NCBI RefSeq assembly: GCF_963675165.1
Contig: NC_087379.1
Location: 4,853,442 to 4,917,441, forward strand
Reading direction: 5' to 3'
DNA: 64,000 nucleotides
From: Halichondria panicea
Lineage: Eukaryota > Porifera > Demospongiae > Suberitida > Halichondriidae
Part shown: one piece after another, positions 35,699-48,500 of the stretch
How the letters are laid out: each line of letters begins with the position of its first letter
Position numbering within the stretch: the stretch's first letter is position 1
Program-made: the position numbers and the translations under genes
Notes under the pieces: model-generated
What the model was told of the DNA's origin: nothing
What the model saw: the letters and a program-made list of their open reading frames with translations, nothing else
The model's database searches: none

Positions 35699-35996
35699 AG
35701 TTGGGCGGAGCCCGACCGTCCCTGACGGGAGGTAGGGTTTCAAGCCTATGTCAGGATTTCAACTATAGTTGCAGCCCAATCAGATTGCAGCATTTCTACT
35801 GTGGTCTGTGTCACGTCCGGTGCGCAACCTCAAGCAAGGTAAAATTGGTTAACACCCACTTCAGAATAATAATATTCATAGAATAAAATGATTATTCATA
35901 GCTGCTTATCAGCGTGTTACATAATTCAGCAAGACAAACCCTGACATAGGCTTGAAACCCGACCTCCCGTCAGGGACGGTCGGGCTCCGCCCAACT
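35699..35996. mobile_element. Foldback MITE with ~57-bp perfect arms
   Basis: Left arm AGTTGGGCGGAGCCCGACCG; the right arm is its complement, continuing through GTCCCTGACGGGAGGT and CAAGCCTATGTCAGG. The arms flank ~180 bp without an ORF. It is nested in the dispersed repeat and is not present in the inverted copy near 60060, so it inserted there later. Confidence 0.75.
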
Positions 35997-36491
35997 AAGA
36001 TAGTAGAGGTATGACAAAACCTCCTTTTTTCAGCTCAGCTCTCCATTCTCTCACTTCAGGTATGCTATTTATGCTAGACGTATGCACTGACTGGATCTAC
36101 CATAGGCCTCCATGCTTTTGCACTTGGAAGTACATCTACAGTATAAACATGGCTGCCATTATTTTTATCATAGATAAATGACTGAATAAAATACTGAATA
36201 ATGTTTATTCCAGTCCTGTCTTCTCTTCTTGAACTTCTCTTGCTTCTTGATGTTCCTCATAGGTATTTCACTTTCATTATTGAGAAAAGAAGGCCGGTGA
36301 AGGAGGTTAACTCCTCAATTCCCTGAGTGAAGTGCGGCCTGGGATCGAGACTATTGAGGAGTATAATATAATTCTGTCCAACGACCACTTACACATTATC
36401 TTCAACAAGATTACAGGACGATGACAAATTAATCAACGTCACATTAATTTTATCTTATCATTAATGTACTACTGTATGAAAAAAGAAAGGG

Positions 36492-37045
36492 AATCAAAAC
36501 TAAAAAACATTTGCAATGTGAACGTTGCTAGGATTGCCAGGAAAAGAAAAGCGCGAAAAAGCGAAGAAACAAGAAATTCGGCGAGTGCATAACTCCAATC
36601 CGTTACAACGTCATGAACATGTACAGTCGAGTGGCCTACTGTTGATAAGGAATTTTAAAATCGAAATACAGGTTGGGTAAATACACAGTCATTGGTCTTT
36701 ATCTGCTGGTCATGAATAACTTGGAATACTTCCATGCACCCACACATCCAACACTTGCGTGTTTGCTCAACACTGTAAGGGAGTCATAAACACATAACTA
36801 TAGCCTGCAAAAAATGCACATAATTAACATCACTATAATTATTACTTGCAATGTGAAAGGATTGGCCAGGAAAAGTACCAAAACAAAAATAATAATTATA
36901 ACTTATTGAAACAGTACATGTGAATGACGTTGTAACGGATTGGAGTTATGCACTCGCCGAATTTCTTGTTTCTTCGCTTTTTCGCGCTTTTCTTTTCCTG
37001 GCAATCCTAGCAACGTTCACATTGCAAATGTTTTTTAGTTTTGAT
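36492..37045. mobile_element. MITE with ~120-bp terminal inverted repeats, copy 1
   Basis: Left arm from AATCAAAACTAAAAAACATT to CTCCAATCCGTTACAACGTC, repeated inverted at 36926..37045. A sister element is at 59210..59769. No ORF. Confidence 0.75.
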
Positions 37046-37827
37046 TGTATATAGTTATCAGCAGAGAGTAGTACCGTACACTCTCGCTATTCCTCGATAT
37101 ACCGGCCATTTGGTTTTTGGCACGGATTGCTAGCTAGATGTTTACTGCACACAAAATTTGTAATTAGATTCGAGGTAAGGTCGTTTTTTAGCCGCAGCTA
37201 TTTCTGAAATACAGCCACCTCGCTATTCCAGCCAAGCTGCACTGTCCCAAGGGTGACCGGATTAATTAACGAGAGTCTATACTGTAGCTGTAGTGTACCA
37301 TCTAGGCTCACCTTGTTTGTCTCTTGGTGCATAGTATAGTCTGACAAAAAGGTGTCTACAGATTGCAGAAGAGCGATTGGCTTAGTATTAAACTATCCAT
37401 AGAATTATCTTTTTAAATGTGAGGCTCTAGTCATGCACAACAGATCTTACGTGGTCCTATAAAGCCATATGATCCTCCAGATCATGGCAACAATATTTGG
37501 TCCACCCTTGCAATAAACGGTCCCCCCCCCCCCCCCGAGAAACTAGCCAATGAGGGTAGGCTGTAGCAGGCTATAGCACGCGCTATAGCTAGGCTGCTTG
37601 CATGCACATCAATAAATCTTACGTGGCCCCACCCACATTTCTTTGCAAACATTATATATGCCTACGCCACTGCAACTTGAGAACAAAGCACTACTTTGAA
37701 AGTCTTACTTGCACTTCAATACTCGATCATTGAGCAGCTATAGATAGCAGTCTAGACAGACACATACGCTACACAAACGCACCGTACCGTCTATCTCGCT
37801 TGCGCACGTCGAGGCATAACTACAAAT
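37046..37827. other. Region upstream of the visible FOXRED1 copy 2 exon
   Basis: No gene seen. It includes a run of about 18 C (37519..37536). The last ~120 bases resemble the end of the FOXRED1 terminal intron at 1330..1440. Confidence 0.5.
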
Positions 37828-40125
37828 ATGTTTCACAAGTGGATTGATACAGTAAAAAGGACTTCTATACAGGTCACTACTGAAAATGGCAACAAAGAAC
37901 ACATAGGATGTGATCATTTCGTCAATGCTGGTGGACCCTGGGCTTCTCAACTGGCTTTGATGGCTGAAATTGGAGACCCCACTCACTCTAACAGAGTCAT
38001 GCGTGCCCCCCTCCCAGTGAAACCACGGCGACGGTGTGTGTTTGTCATAAAATGCCCGGATCTCATCACTGAAATTCCCTATGCTTATTAATATTGATGG
38101 CACGTATTTACGAAAGGAAGGAGTACAAAACACTTTCATATGTGGAGTGAGGACCCCTGAGGTATGCACATGATAATAAAATAATTTCGTACTAGGAAAA
38201 GGGTCCAAATGCTAGAATTGTAGTTTGTTCTATCTTCTTTATAGCCCCAGAACATAATTATGCAGGAGCCATAAATTATATCTGAGACTCCAGGCTTCTT
38301 AGTAATTCGACTGACAGTACAGTTGGTTTATATCAGCTTTATGCACTTTATGTACATGCATGTAATTGCAAATAAAGATGTACACATACGTAGAATTTCC
38401 ACACCGTGTGTAGTGTTTCCCCCAGATGAGGTGCACGTACATTATTTTTCTTGCAGCACCTGGATCACGATGACCTTGAGTTAGAAGTGGACTATTCACT
38501 GTTTGACGAGTATGTGTGGCCTAGTATTGCACACAGGGTACCGGCATTTGAATCTTTGAAGGTGACAGTCAACATACTTTGTGTACTTGTACATTGTATG
38601 TAATACAGTGAGTTGAGTCCCTATCTTTGGGAGTAGACCTTCCTTGTCCATATCAGTAAAAAATTGTCCCCATTTATGAGGTTAAAAATGATGATCACCA
38701 TTTATATGCAAAAGGGTTCGAGAAGCCTCTTTTGTATAGGATCAGCCTGTGCAGTTACTAATTAATTAGCAAGCGATCGTATTTGTATAATCAGGAGCAC
38801 ATTACAGTCTCGGGAATCGCATCTCATGCAAATTTGCAAAGCATGACCTCATATGCAAAACCGCTAAGTGGGTGATGATCATCAGCGTGCGTGAGCTGAC
38901 GGTGCACTTTTACCAAGCATAGGTCAATAAAAATGAAAATCTACAGCTAGCTAGTTAACTATAGGCCTGGTAGTAAGCTCTCTCTTCTAAGAACCCCAGT
39001 AAGACTCCTAGTATGTGTTAGTCTAGGTCTAGCAAACTTTCTCTTTACATGGATATGCTCCTCTTTTAGAATTTTCTGTACCTCACCAATGACAGTCTCT
39101 TCCATGATGTATACCAACATCCATCAAAGACCTAGCTATTCCCTTTAGCTCTTTTTGGCTCAACCTAGCTCTCCTGCTGCTGCACTACACAAAATCCGTT
39201 CATAATGATAATCACATGCAGGCTGACCGCGGTCTGATTTCCACACCCATGTAGAGTTAAACGCTCCTTCTGTAATGTGCTCCTGGTATAATGAAAGCAC
39301 CGTGGGTGCTGATGCCTCGGTGGAGCTACATAACATAAAGCATAATTATAGCTTTTATATACACATGATGAACATTTTTGCATTAATTTTGCTACATGCA
39401 TTCTCAAAGAGTGGGTAATGATCAACCATGATTGTTGTTAAACAATCGATGCCAAAAGTTTAAATCTAAAACTAATGGCTGCATCAGCAGGCCTTTCAGC
39501 TTTCTTCTCACTCTTGCAGCTATACCAATAGCTAGCTAGCGTTCTAATGCAGAGCTATAACTACTAAGTAGAGTAGCAACACTCGGTAAACAAGTTTGGC
39601 TATGTGCTCTTCTGAAAAGGCTGCAATGGCATTCCAAGTAAGAACGAAGCATTATTTTTCAAATCCATGAATTAAAATCCAAGAAAATATATGACTAGAA
39701 GCCTATAGAAACTCTTACTTGCACTTCATTGATCCTTGAGCAGCTGTAGCAGTCTACACAAACACACACACAGACACAGACACAAACACACTACCGTATA
39801 CCTCGCTTGCGCATGTACACCGAGGCATAATAATTGATAATTGATAGAGCCTCTCTTTGTCTGTTTGCAGTTGCAAAGTGCTTGGGCTGGTTACTATGAT
39901 TACAACACTCTGGATCAAAACGCAATTATCGGGAGGCACCCTGTCATTAATAACTTGGTATTTGCCAATGGCTTTAGTGGCCATGGCATATAACAGTCAC
40001 CAGCTGTAGGTAGAGCAGTTAGTGAAATTGTTTTAGATGGTTGTTCGCACTCTATTGATCTCAGTAGATTTTCCTTTGAAAGAGTTGTGAATGGTCAGCC
40101 ATACAAAGAAAAAAACATTGTGTAA
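37828..40125 (+). pseudogene. FOXRED1: FOXRED1-like pseudogene, last three exons (copy 2)
   Basis: The exons are ~37853..38161 (start uncertain), 38457..38561 and 39871..40125. The first encodes DHFVNAGGPWASQLALMAEI and PVKPRRRCVFVIKCPDL, typical of the FOXRED1 FAD-dependent domain. Near 38077..38079 an extra C shifts the frame: the upstream frame meets TAA right after IPYAY, while the correct frame continues as LINIDGTYLRKEG. In the last exon, a Gln codon of the GHGIQQ motif is TAA (39991..39993; CAA at 1604..1606 in copy 1), which removes the final 44 residues. Two independent lesions argue against a single sequencing error. Confidence 0.8.
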
Positions 40126-40757
40126 GAGAGATTTTTTTTATACATATTCTTACGCCAAACTTCATTCAGATGTGTCTTAATTTTTGTGTGTAATCTTCAC
40201 CCTAACGGTTTGAATTGGGAATGGAAGTAGTTGAACAATGCTGAGTGGACATAATTAAAATATACAGGATTTCGAATGCGAGGCTCTCGAATTGTGACTT
40301 AATTGTCACATCATTATAGATCGCAAACGAAACACACGCAAAGAGCTATAGTGATGATACACACTGTATCCTTGCTGTTTACGTGATGTGCTATACACAA
40401 TATATCCCTTTGATGATTTCACTCCCTAGCTAAGTCGCAATTTGCTGTGCACTAATTATAACAGAAACCTAATATTTGCTTCCACTCATTCAGCTGCATG
40501 TGGGTTCCAACTTATAGAGTCCTCGACCATAATTTTATAGAGCTTTGCTCGCATGTCTGTCTCTTGCATGCCTTATATAATTATTATGCATGTACAAACC
40601 TTCTCACCCAAAATTGACCTCCCAACTAGGTACATCTACCGCTTACATATTAGTACTATGACACTTTCAGCTTTTACGAATAGTATTTGTAATCATGCAT
40701 GCTTCCAGTAATTGTTTGATCAACAAATGTGAATATTGCTACAGACTGAATAAAATG
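40126..40757. other. Intergenic, 3' of FOXRED1 copy 2
   Basis: Copy of 1739..2363 with a few small indels; no gene. Confidence 0.6.
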
Positions 40758-42822
40758 TTAGTCCTCTAGCTTTTCAAATTGTGCATAAAATCCTCTGAAC
40801 GATCCTGGGGAAGACACCTCCAGAATCACAGTCATGATACTTCCTATCCCTGGGACTATGTGATCGGTACACTTCTCTCCACACATCTTCTCAATCAATT
40901 GACCCTCACTTCCAAACCCATCGTACACTGCAACAGAATTAGACAAGCATTGCTCACTGTTGGGAATATCAAAATACTTAAAACGGACTTGGGCAGAACC
41001 GAGGGCAACCCAAGTGCATGAAATTGTACCAGTGACAGGGCCTGAGGGAAGATTAGCAGGTCCGAAACTTTGACCCATCGGCATAACTCCACCGCAAGCA
41101 AAGTTTCCTTGAGAGTTGGATAGTAAAACAGGACAATTCGGAGTGGGTGGTGGTAGCGTAGTTGGGGCAATGGTGGTTCGAGGTGTAGGGGCTCTAGTAG
41201 TTGGCCTGGTAGTGGGTAGGGGAGTGGTTGGATCTGGTGATGTCGTGGCTACTGTAGTTGGCCTAGTGGTAGGTAGGGGAGTGGTTGGACAGACTGTCGT
41301 GTACTCAATCCTAAATCCCGTACGTTTTGGTCCATGATATGGTCCAGCAAAGAAGTATAGTCTAGTATTGCCAGTTGCAGTGATGAGAGAAGGTCTACCA
41401 AGGTCACAAATGGTGTGAATCAAGCCGGTAGTATCGTGGATTTTCAAATAATCTTTGGGACAGTTTTCAGTTGTTTTTTCAGCTATCCCAAAAGCTAAAT
41501 CATCAAATGTGAGGCAAACATTGCATCCTGGAGAAGGAACTTGGATGTTCCATTCACAGTTAAAATTTAAGGGGTAGGTCGCGGGCCAGGAAGGTGTTTG
41601 GAAGCTTCCAGAGGCACCTGTGAAAAGACTTGGCCCATGCACATATAGTAGCAGGTGTGGGGGGCTGTGTGGTCGGTGTTGTCGTGGAAATTGTGGTCGT
41701 TCTGGTTGTGGGTGGAGGGACAGTAGTTGGAGTAGTAGGGGGAGCAACAGTTGGTCGATTAATGGCTCGGTAAGTGATTTTAAATCCCGTCCTCAGAGGC
41801 ACATGATCTGGTCCAGCGTGGAATACTAGTTGAACGTTATTAGAGGTAGTTCTGATAGGAGCAGATGGCGGTTCTAAATCACAAATAGTGTGTGTTAGTG
41901 CTCTACCATTGTAAATCTTCAGGTAGTCCTTAGGACAATTCTCAATGGTTTGTCCGGCAATTCCAAACACTGTATTAAATGTTAGTTCAATTACTTGGTT
42001 TGAATTTGGAATGCTGATTGTCTATTCACAGTCGAAATTGAACGGGTAAGTCTCGGGCCACTGTGGAGTTTGTAGAGTTCCTATGGCAGATGTTAGTGCA
42101 CCCCCACATGTCGGTGGAGTAACAGTTGGTGGGGCTGTATATAGTAAGGTATTAGATCATAATTATATGGAAATAATTTCTAAGGCATCTGTATATGGCC
42201 GGTCTTATGTGTATAAAATCATTTCTGCAAAACACGAATGATCAAATGTGGAATCTCACTTGTTTACCGCCAACATATGCTAAACAGATCATTGTATAAC
42301 TTATGTGTTCCCTCTATCCCACACACTCCCACACTCATATGCATGGGAAATTGTTTTAGTGCTACACTACTTAGCAGCCCACACGATTTGAAAACATGTA
42401 CATATTTAGTAATGTCCCTAGCTCACATAGTAATGAAAAATACTTGTGGTGACTTACCAGTAGGTGTTGTTGTGCAGCTCAGACCATCTGCTTGTAGATA
42501 GTAGCCAGGATTACATTTGCATATATAAGAGCCTCCAGTGTTGTCACAAATATGATCATTATCGTATGCACACTCATTGAAATCTGCACGAAAACAAGTG
42601 TTTGTGTACATGATCATGACACTCACATATGCATGTGTTGAGGTAGGAAATTCGAGTTAAATGCTATTATTATAGCATCTGAAAACATTGGAGCTGCATT
42701 ATTCACTTACCAAAGCAAGTACTTGCTGCTGGAGAGTGATAGTGTCCATTTTTACATTCACAGCGGTACGATCCATCAAGATTTGTGCATTCTGTTTGAT
42801 TTGCCACGACACTCATTGACGT
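40758..42822 (-). pseudogene. ast1-like relic without catalytic domain but with an extra CUB
   Basis: Three exons remain: 42711..42822 (EGF1, 8 bp shorter than ast1, shifting into a TGA), 42458..42583 (EGF2, 12 bp shorter in frame, losing one Cys and both Gly of NGGC) and 40758..42134 (1377 nt versus 1055 in ast1). The longer terminal exon contains an additional CUB (TCGGALTSAIGTLQTPQWPE onward) before the first Thr linker. That CUB has TAG in place of the Trp after CE (42022..42024), and a 4-bp insertion near 41637..41641 breaks the frame before the next CUB. No signal peptide, propeptide or astacin exons remain. The relic suggests the ancestor of ast1 had four CUBs. Confidence 0.8.
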
Positions 42823-42914
42823 CTGTAGTCAATGATGCACATGCATGGTAGGTTAATTATACATGCATAAGCATTATATAACTATAGAGAATTATGACTA
42901 CAGTGCATCCAATC

Positions 42915-43748
42915 TAGAGAGTAGAATACAAAAATAGGTGAGTAGTTGTACTTAAATGTATCTAAAGATTTAAACATTTCTAAGAAATTGTGCTGATACC
43001 ATTGTATAGGTAAAAGAATAAGCTACAACATGATTCAAAAATATTTCCCCAAAAGTTGTTGTAGTAGGAAATAATTTTAGGTGATAATGGGGGTGATCGT
43101 AAAAAAATTTGCGTAACATCAATTATCTCCGGAACTAAAGTATTTCTGGAAAAATTTTTCTTATCAAAAGCCAGACAATTTATTCAAGCTTACTCCTAGC
43201 CTCGATCCCAGGCCGAGTTTTCACTTTTATAACGGTTAGGCGAACAACCAGTTGTTCGCCTAACCGTTATAAAAGCGAAAACTCAGTTGTTCGCCTAACC
43301 GTTATAAAAGTGAAAACTCGGCCTGGGATCGAGGCTAGCTTACTCCGTGTAATTTTTAGACCTTAGCCGTAAGATTTTCTTCAAATCTCTCCCTAACCGA
43401 AACGGCACTAAAAACTAGCACGGAGGATGTGTAGATATTTAAGTAACATCGAATCTTTCTTAAGATAGCCAAACTATCTATAGATGGTGTGACAAAGTTT
43501 CAAACCTTAGCCGGAAACCGTTGGCCTTTTCTCTCCCTAACCGATTACCCACTATAACAATTGGGTACTGTTTTATTAATCACCACAAACCCACCACCTT
43601 ATGTTGTCATGAAAACAATTTTGGATATGTTGTAGCTTATTCATTCGCCTACACAATGGTATCAGCAGATTTTCTTTAAAATGTTCCAATTATAAGATAT
43701 TTACATTTAAGTACAACTACTCACACATTTTTAGTATTCTACTCTTTA
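42915..43748. mobile_element. Inverted-repeat element with a nested foldback element
   Basis: The ends TAGAGAGTAGAATAC and GTATTCTACTCTTTA start ~160-bp imperfect inverted arms (AGTAGTTGTACTTAAATGTA; GCTGATACCATTGT). The 43197..43337 palindrome is inserted inside. The element stands where the astacin exons of this ast1 relic should be. Confidence 0.7.
43197..43337. mobile_element. Nested palindromic foldback element, 9-bp TSD
   Basis: It starts TAGCCTCGATCCCAGGCCGA and ends in the complement, with three copies of the GTTCGCCTAACCGTTATAAA arm. The exact 9-bp duplication GCTTACTCC lies at 43188..43196 and 43338..43346. Confidence 0.85.
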
Positions 43749-45537
43749 GACTGGATGCCATCTCCTTTTTAAAGTATCTATGCATGTTTTTATAATACAG
43801 TCATTATGCATTACCTAATTTGGAGAACACAGCAGTTTAGCATACCTAGAACTATACTGAAATCTGAAAGGTGAACACCGCTCATCTGATATTAAATCTA
43901 TTTGCTGAGCATAGGTCTTCTCGTCTCCTCCATCCTCTGCCTGATCGATGCCACCTCTTTCACGTTCATTATTGCTGATCTTGCCAAAATGAAACCATGT
44001 GTTAATTTGTGCATGTGCTAATTATTGCAGTTTATAATTATGATGTCAAAACTAATTATATACTGTATAGCGCGAAATTTTCGTGGAATGGACTCTAAAA
44101 GCATTTCCTTAAGCACTAGAATGACTGCTTACTAGAAGCCACGCCTTTAAATCTTTACCGCGGCACGTTATAGTAGATAATTCTAATTAAAGAACAATTT
44201 TCGTGGACTTTATTTTCGTGTAGGATTGCTATCCCACGAAATCAGCGAAAATAAGCACCTCGAAAATTTCGCATTATACAGTACAGTAGTACATAGGGTC
44301 ACCAAATACTGAATCGAAATGACTTCAAGGCTAAGTAACTATATCCAGCATTGAATCAAAATAAAGATAATGACGTCCTCGATCCCTCATCCGGAAGTGA
44401 ATCAGTGTGCCGAGAACTATTATCTGATGTGTTTTGAGTCTGTTCAATTGCAATTTCACACTTCCATGTAGCCTCCTTCACAAATGAGCAGTTGTAAACA
44501 TTATACAAGGTGTTCGTACATGCAGTTCACAGACTCCTATACTGTGGAAATTGTACGTCAGTTTGAAACCAGTTCTGCTGCATGGATGGTAGTCTCATGA
44601 ATCAGCCTGCCTTGGAGAGTTGGAGAGACTCTCCAAGGTCGGCTGATTCATGAGATTACGCCTGCCTTGGAGAGTTAATTGGAGATACTCTCCAAGGCCG
44701 GCTGATTCATGAGACTACATGGATGGAAACTCACGGCAGTCGTGTGGAGGGACAAGACAAATGGCACGGTTTTTTTCCAGGTATGGTTTCCCTACACTAA
44801 ATCAATCGGACGTCCTTTGAGACTGTTGTCCTCCAAGCGAAAAATTAATTTGTGTTGCTCCACAAACATAGCTATGACAATGAATGCTGTGAAACGAATA
44901 AACCATTCCGGTCAATAGCCAGTTGGTAGATTGGCATTTACCACTTCGGTTTGTACGTTACTTAGAAGTGTAGGTATAGTGAGACTAGAGGAAGGTACGG
45001 TAGTAGGACGAGAGGTGCATGGGTCTAGTGATGTTGTTGTGGCAACTGTAGTTGGCCTGGTGATGGATGGGGGAGTAGTTGGACGTAGTGTTGTCATGGC
45101 TACTGCACATGAAGTTGGTCTAGTGTTGGGTGAAGGAGTGTATGATCAGACTGCATGTCATATGTACTCAAGTCCCTTATACACAGAGGTCCATGTCACA
45201 AGTTGGTGTCTCGTATTAATCCTTGTTTCTGACAACACAGTCATAATAGCTACTGTGTTGAGCTCTTATCTTGGTGAAGAGGGATTCTAGACAGGCTAGA
45301 CAAATTAGCTAGAGACAGGCTCCTAGCTATAGGCAACAAATAGTTACATAGTTGTTACAGACAAATTGACTTCAGGTGTATAACCAGATCGAGAAACAAA
45401 AACATCAACTGGCAGGCAAAGTGAAGTGAGGCAAAAAGGTGAATACATGCATGAACGGAGCCCCAGAGGCTCGCACAACAACAAATTAAAGGGAGATGGG
45501 GAGCATTGCAATGAAAGAATACAGACTGAATAAAATT
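43749..45537. other. Rearranged copy of the ast1 upstream region, with relic exon
   Basis: Corresponds to 6498..7910 of copy 1: a diverged CCGTATAGC MITE (44060..44280) and a decayed CUB/Thr-linker exon on the minus strand (~44940..45230). Two tandem CTCTCCAAGGC...GATTCATGAGA units lie near 44600..44720. No intact gene. Confidence 0.55.
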
Positions 45538-48500
45538 TTAGTCCTCTAGCTTTTCAAATTGTGCATAAAATCCTCTGAACGATCCTGGGGAAGACACCTC
45601 CAGAACCACAGTCAAGATACTTCCTATCCCTGGGACTATGTGATCGGTACACTTCTCTCCACACATCTTCTCAATCAATTGACCCTCACTTCCAAATCCA
45701 TCGTACACCGCAACAGAATTAGACGAGCATTGCTCACTGTTGGGAATATCAAAATACTTGAAACGAACTTGGGCAGAACCCAAGGTAATCCAAGTGCATG
45801 AAATTGTACCAGTGATAGGGCCTGAGGGAAGATTAGCAGGTCCAAAACTTTGACCCATCGGCATGAATCCACCGCAAGCAAAGTTTCCTTGAGGGTTGGA
45901 TAGTAAAACAGGGCAATTCGGAGTGGGTGGTGGTAGTGTAGTTGGGACAATGGTGGTTGGAGGTGTAGGGGCTCTAGTAGTTGGCCTGGTAGTGGGTAGG
46001 GGAGTGGTTGGATCTGGTGATGTCGTGGCTACTGTAGTTGGCCTGGTGGTAGGTAGGGGAGTGGTTGGACTTGGTGATGTCGTGGCTACTGTAGTTGGCC
46101 TGGTGGTAGGCGGGGGAGTGCTTGGACAGACTATCGTGTACTCAATCCTGAATCCCGTACGTTTTGGTCCATGATATGGTCCAGCAAAGAAGTATAGTGT
46201 GGTATTGCCAATTGCAGTGATGAGAGAAGGTCTACCAAGATCACAAATGGTGTGAATTAAGCCGGTAGTATCGTGGATCTTCAAATAATCTTTGGGACAG
46301 TTTTCAGTTGTTTTTCCAGCTATCCCAAAAGCTAAATCATCAAATGTGAGGCGAACATTGCATCCTGGAGAAGGAACTTGGATGTTCCATTCACAGTTAA
46401 AATTTAAGGGATAGGTCGTGGGCCAGGCAGGTGTTTGGAAGCTTCCAGAGGCACCTGTGAAAAGACTTGGCCCACATATAGTAGCAGGTGTGGGGGGCTG
46501 TGTGGTCGGTGTTGTCATGGAAATTGTGGTGGTTCTGGTTGTGGGTGGAGGGACAGTAGTTGGAGTAGTAGGGGGAGCAACAGTTGGTGGGGCTGTATAT
46601 GAAGTAATGTATTAGATCATAATTATAAAAGGCATCTGTATAGCTGGTCTTATGTGTATAAAAATAATTTCTGCGAAACATGAACGAATGATCAAATGTG
46701 GGATCTCATTTGTTTACCGCCAACATATGCTAAACAGATCATTGTATAACTTATGTGTTCACACACACCCACACTCATATGCATGGGAAATTGTTTTAGT
46801 GCCCACACGATCTGAAAACATGTACATATTTAGTAATGTCCCTAGCTTACATAGTAATGAAAAATACTTGTGGTGACTTACCAGTAGGTAGTGTTGTTGT
46901 GCAGCTCAGACCATCTGCTTGTAGGTAGTAGCCAGGATTACATTTGCATATATAAGAGCCTCCAGTGTTGTCACAAATATGATCACATCCTCCATTATCG
47001 TATGCACACTCATTAAAATCTGCACGAAAACAAGTGTTTGTGTACATGATCATGACAATCACAGTTAGTGCTTATGCATGTGTTGAGGTAGGCAATTCGA
47101 GTTAAATGCTATTATTATAGCCTCTGAAAACATTAGAGCTGCATTATTCACTTACCAAAGCAAGTACTTGCTGCTGGAGAGTGATAGTATCCATTTTTAC
47201 ATTCACAGCGGTACGATCCGTTAAGATTTGTGCATGTGTGACATCTGTTTGATTGGCCACCACACTCATTGATGTCTGTAGTCAATTATGCACATGCATG
47301 GTAGATTAAAATAATGTATACATCATAACTATAGAGAGTATAATTATGACCATGTAGGCCAGTCTAAATAATTATTGTAGTTTCGAATTCTGATTGTAGA
47401 ATGCACTTCACTCCGTGCTATAGGATGGTAAATTTATGTTCTACATATCTACGTATACAGTCAAATTGTGTAAACCGCTAGCCAATTAAAGTACCTACCA
47501 ATTGTTGAGAAGTCCACCCGAAGTCCCCGCGGTGTACCAGGTCCTGTGTTGCTACTATCAGTGTGGTAGTAGACAGTTGCTGTGTTGTCATACACATAGT
47601 TTGAGGTGTATATCTGGCTAGAGCTGCAAAATTTGCCATCTCTAGCATTTCTTGAAAGATATTCACCATCCTCAGGGTTTATAGATCGTCCAGTAAATAC
47701 TTGGACATAGTCTTTAATGCACCCAGCACTGTAATTGGAGAGTGTATCTGATAAGAGTCTGAGAACAACTCATACTTGTACAAATATTTTGTGCTGCTAC
47801 AAATCCGCCAAAATAACAGAGAAAATTCTGAAAACGCCAAAATTACTCCCCGTCTATAATAGTAACATTAAGGTAACTAGAACTGAAACACTAGATTGTA
47901 GTAGTTTGCCAAACCACAAACATACATTAAGGTGTCTGCTATGTCAATCAAAAGTAAAGGGCGTACAGACAATGGAATCTATGAGTGTATAATTATTATA
48001 ACACAGTAACGATTAATAGTTTTCTGGCAGCGAAGTTACCTCTGCTCTATGCTGAGTCCTGGAAAACTCAGGCGAACTCTGTATCCTTCAGGCACCCGAA
48101 TCACCCATGCACACCTCTGATTCACAATATGGTTGGGATAACTCGGCGAGTAGAATGTTCCACTTTTACCTTCCATAACTCCACCGCATGTGATTCCGTC
48201 CGGAAGGGTCAGGGCTTTAGTACTTTGTGGGTATAGGTGCTAATTGGGGGCCTTGTAGAACCTAATATTATAGTATAAAATATATTACACTTACACTTAC
48301 TAGTACTATGCAGGCAGGACACTCACCACATCGATAAAGGGCATTTGCTTTAAGGATATCCAAAGGGCTTAGTTCTTGTGCAGAGCCGAACACAATTCCT
48401 TCGTCTTTCGCTACAATAGTCGGATTGCTACGGGACTTTGCAAACGAAGTACCAGTGTAGTGCATAATGCTGGCATAGTCATAGCCATAACCTAATGTAA

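Larger units (their letters stand above)
35130..36220. repeat. Dispersed repeat, inverted copy at ~59800..60640
   Basis: Segments here (around CCAGTAGGTTGTACATAGG, CACCGTGTTTCGTCTGACTG, GAGGCAGATGACCTCTCAGG and CCTGTCTTCTCTTCTTG) recur in the same relative order as reverse complements at 59800..60640. The two places are not equivalent in the tandem duplication, so this is a mobile or rearranged segment. No protein recognised. Confidence 0.65.
1..38390. repeat. Tandem segmental duplication, copy 1
   Basis: Position 1 onward matches 38391 onward nearly base for base through the FOXRED1 3' end. The order FOXRED1, ast1, ast2, ast3, ast4 is then repeated in copy 2. Anchor pairs (copy 1 to copy 2): 66 to 38457, 1484 to 39871, 2364 to 45538, 8230 to 51013, 13955 to 56385, 19364 to 57675, 23255 to 61556, 27950 to 62734. 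The left boundary lies outside the window. Differences are substitutions, short indels and transposon insertions. Either a genuine tandem duplication or two haplotypes placed end to end. Confidence 0.9.

Noticed and set aside
37519-37536. Run of about 18 C as a regulatory or G-quadruplex signal
   Set aside because: A simple homopolymer in intergenic DNA, prone to sequencing error; no supporting context.
37828-38091. Treating the FOXRED1 exon ORF as a complete small gene
   Set aside because: The frame stops only because of a 1-nt shift; the correct FOXRED1 reading continues in the next frame to a donor at 38162, and the acceptor lies after the apparent ATG.
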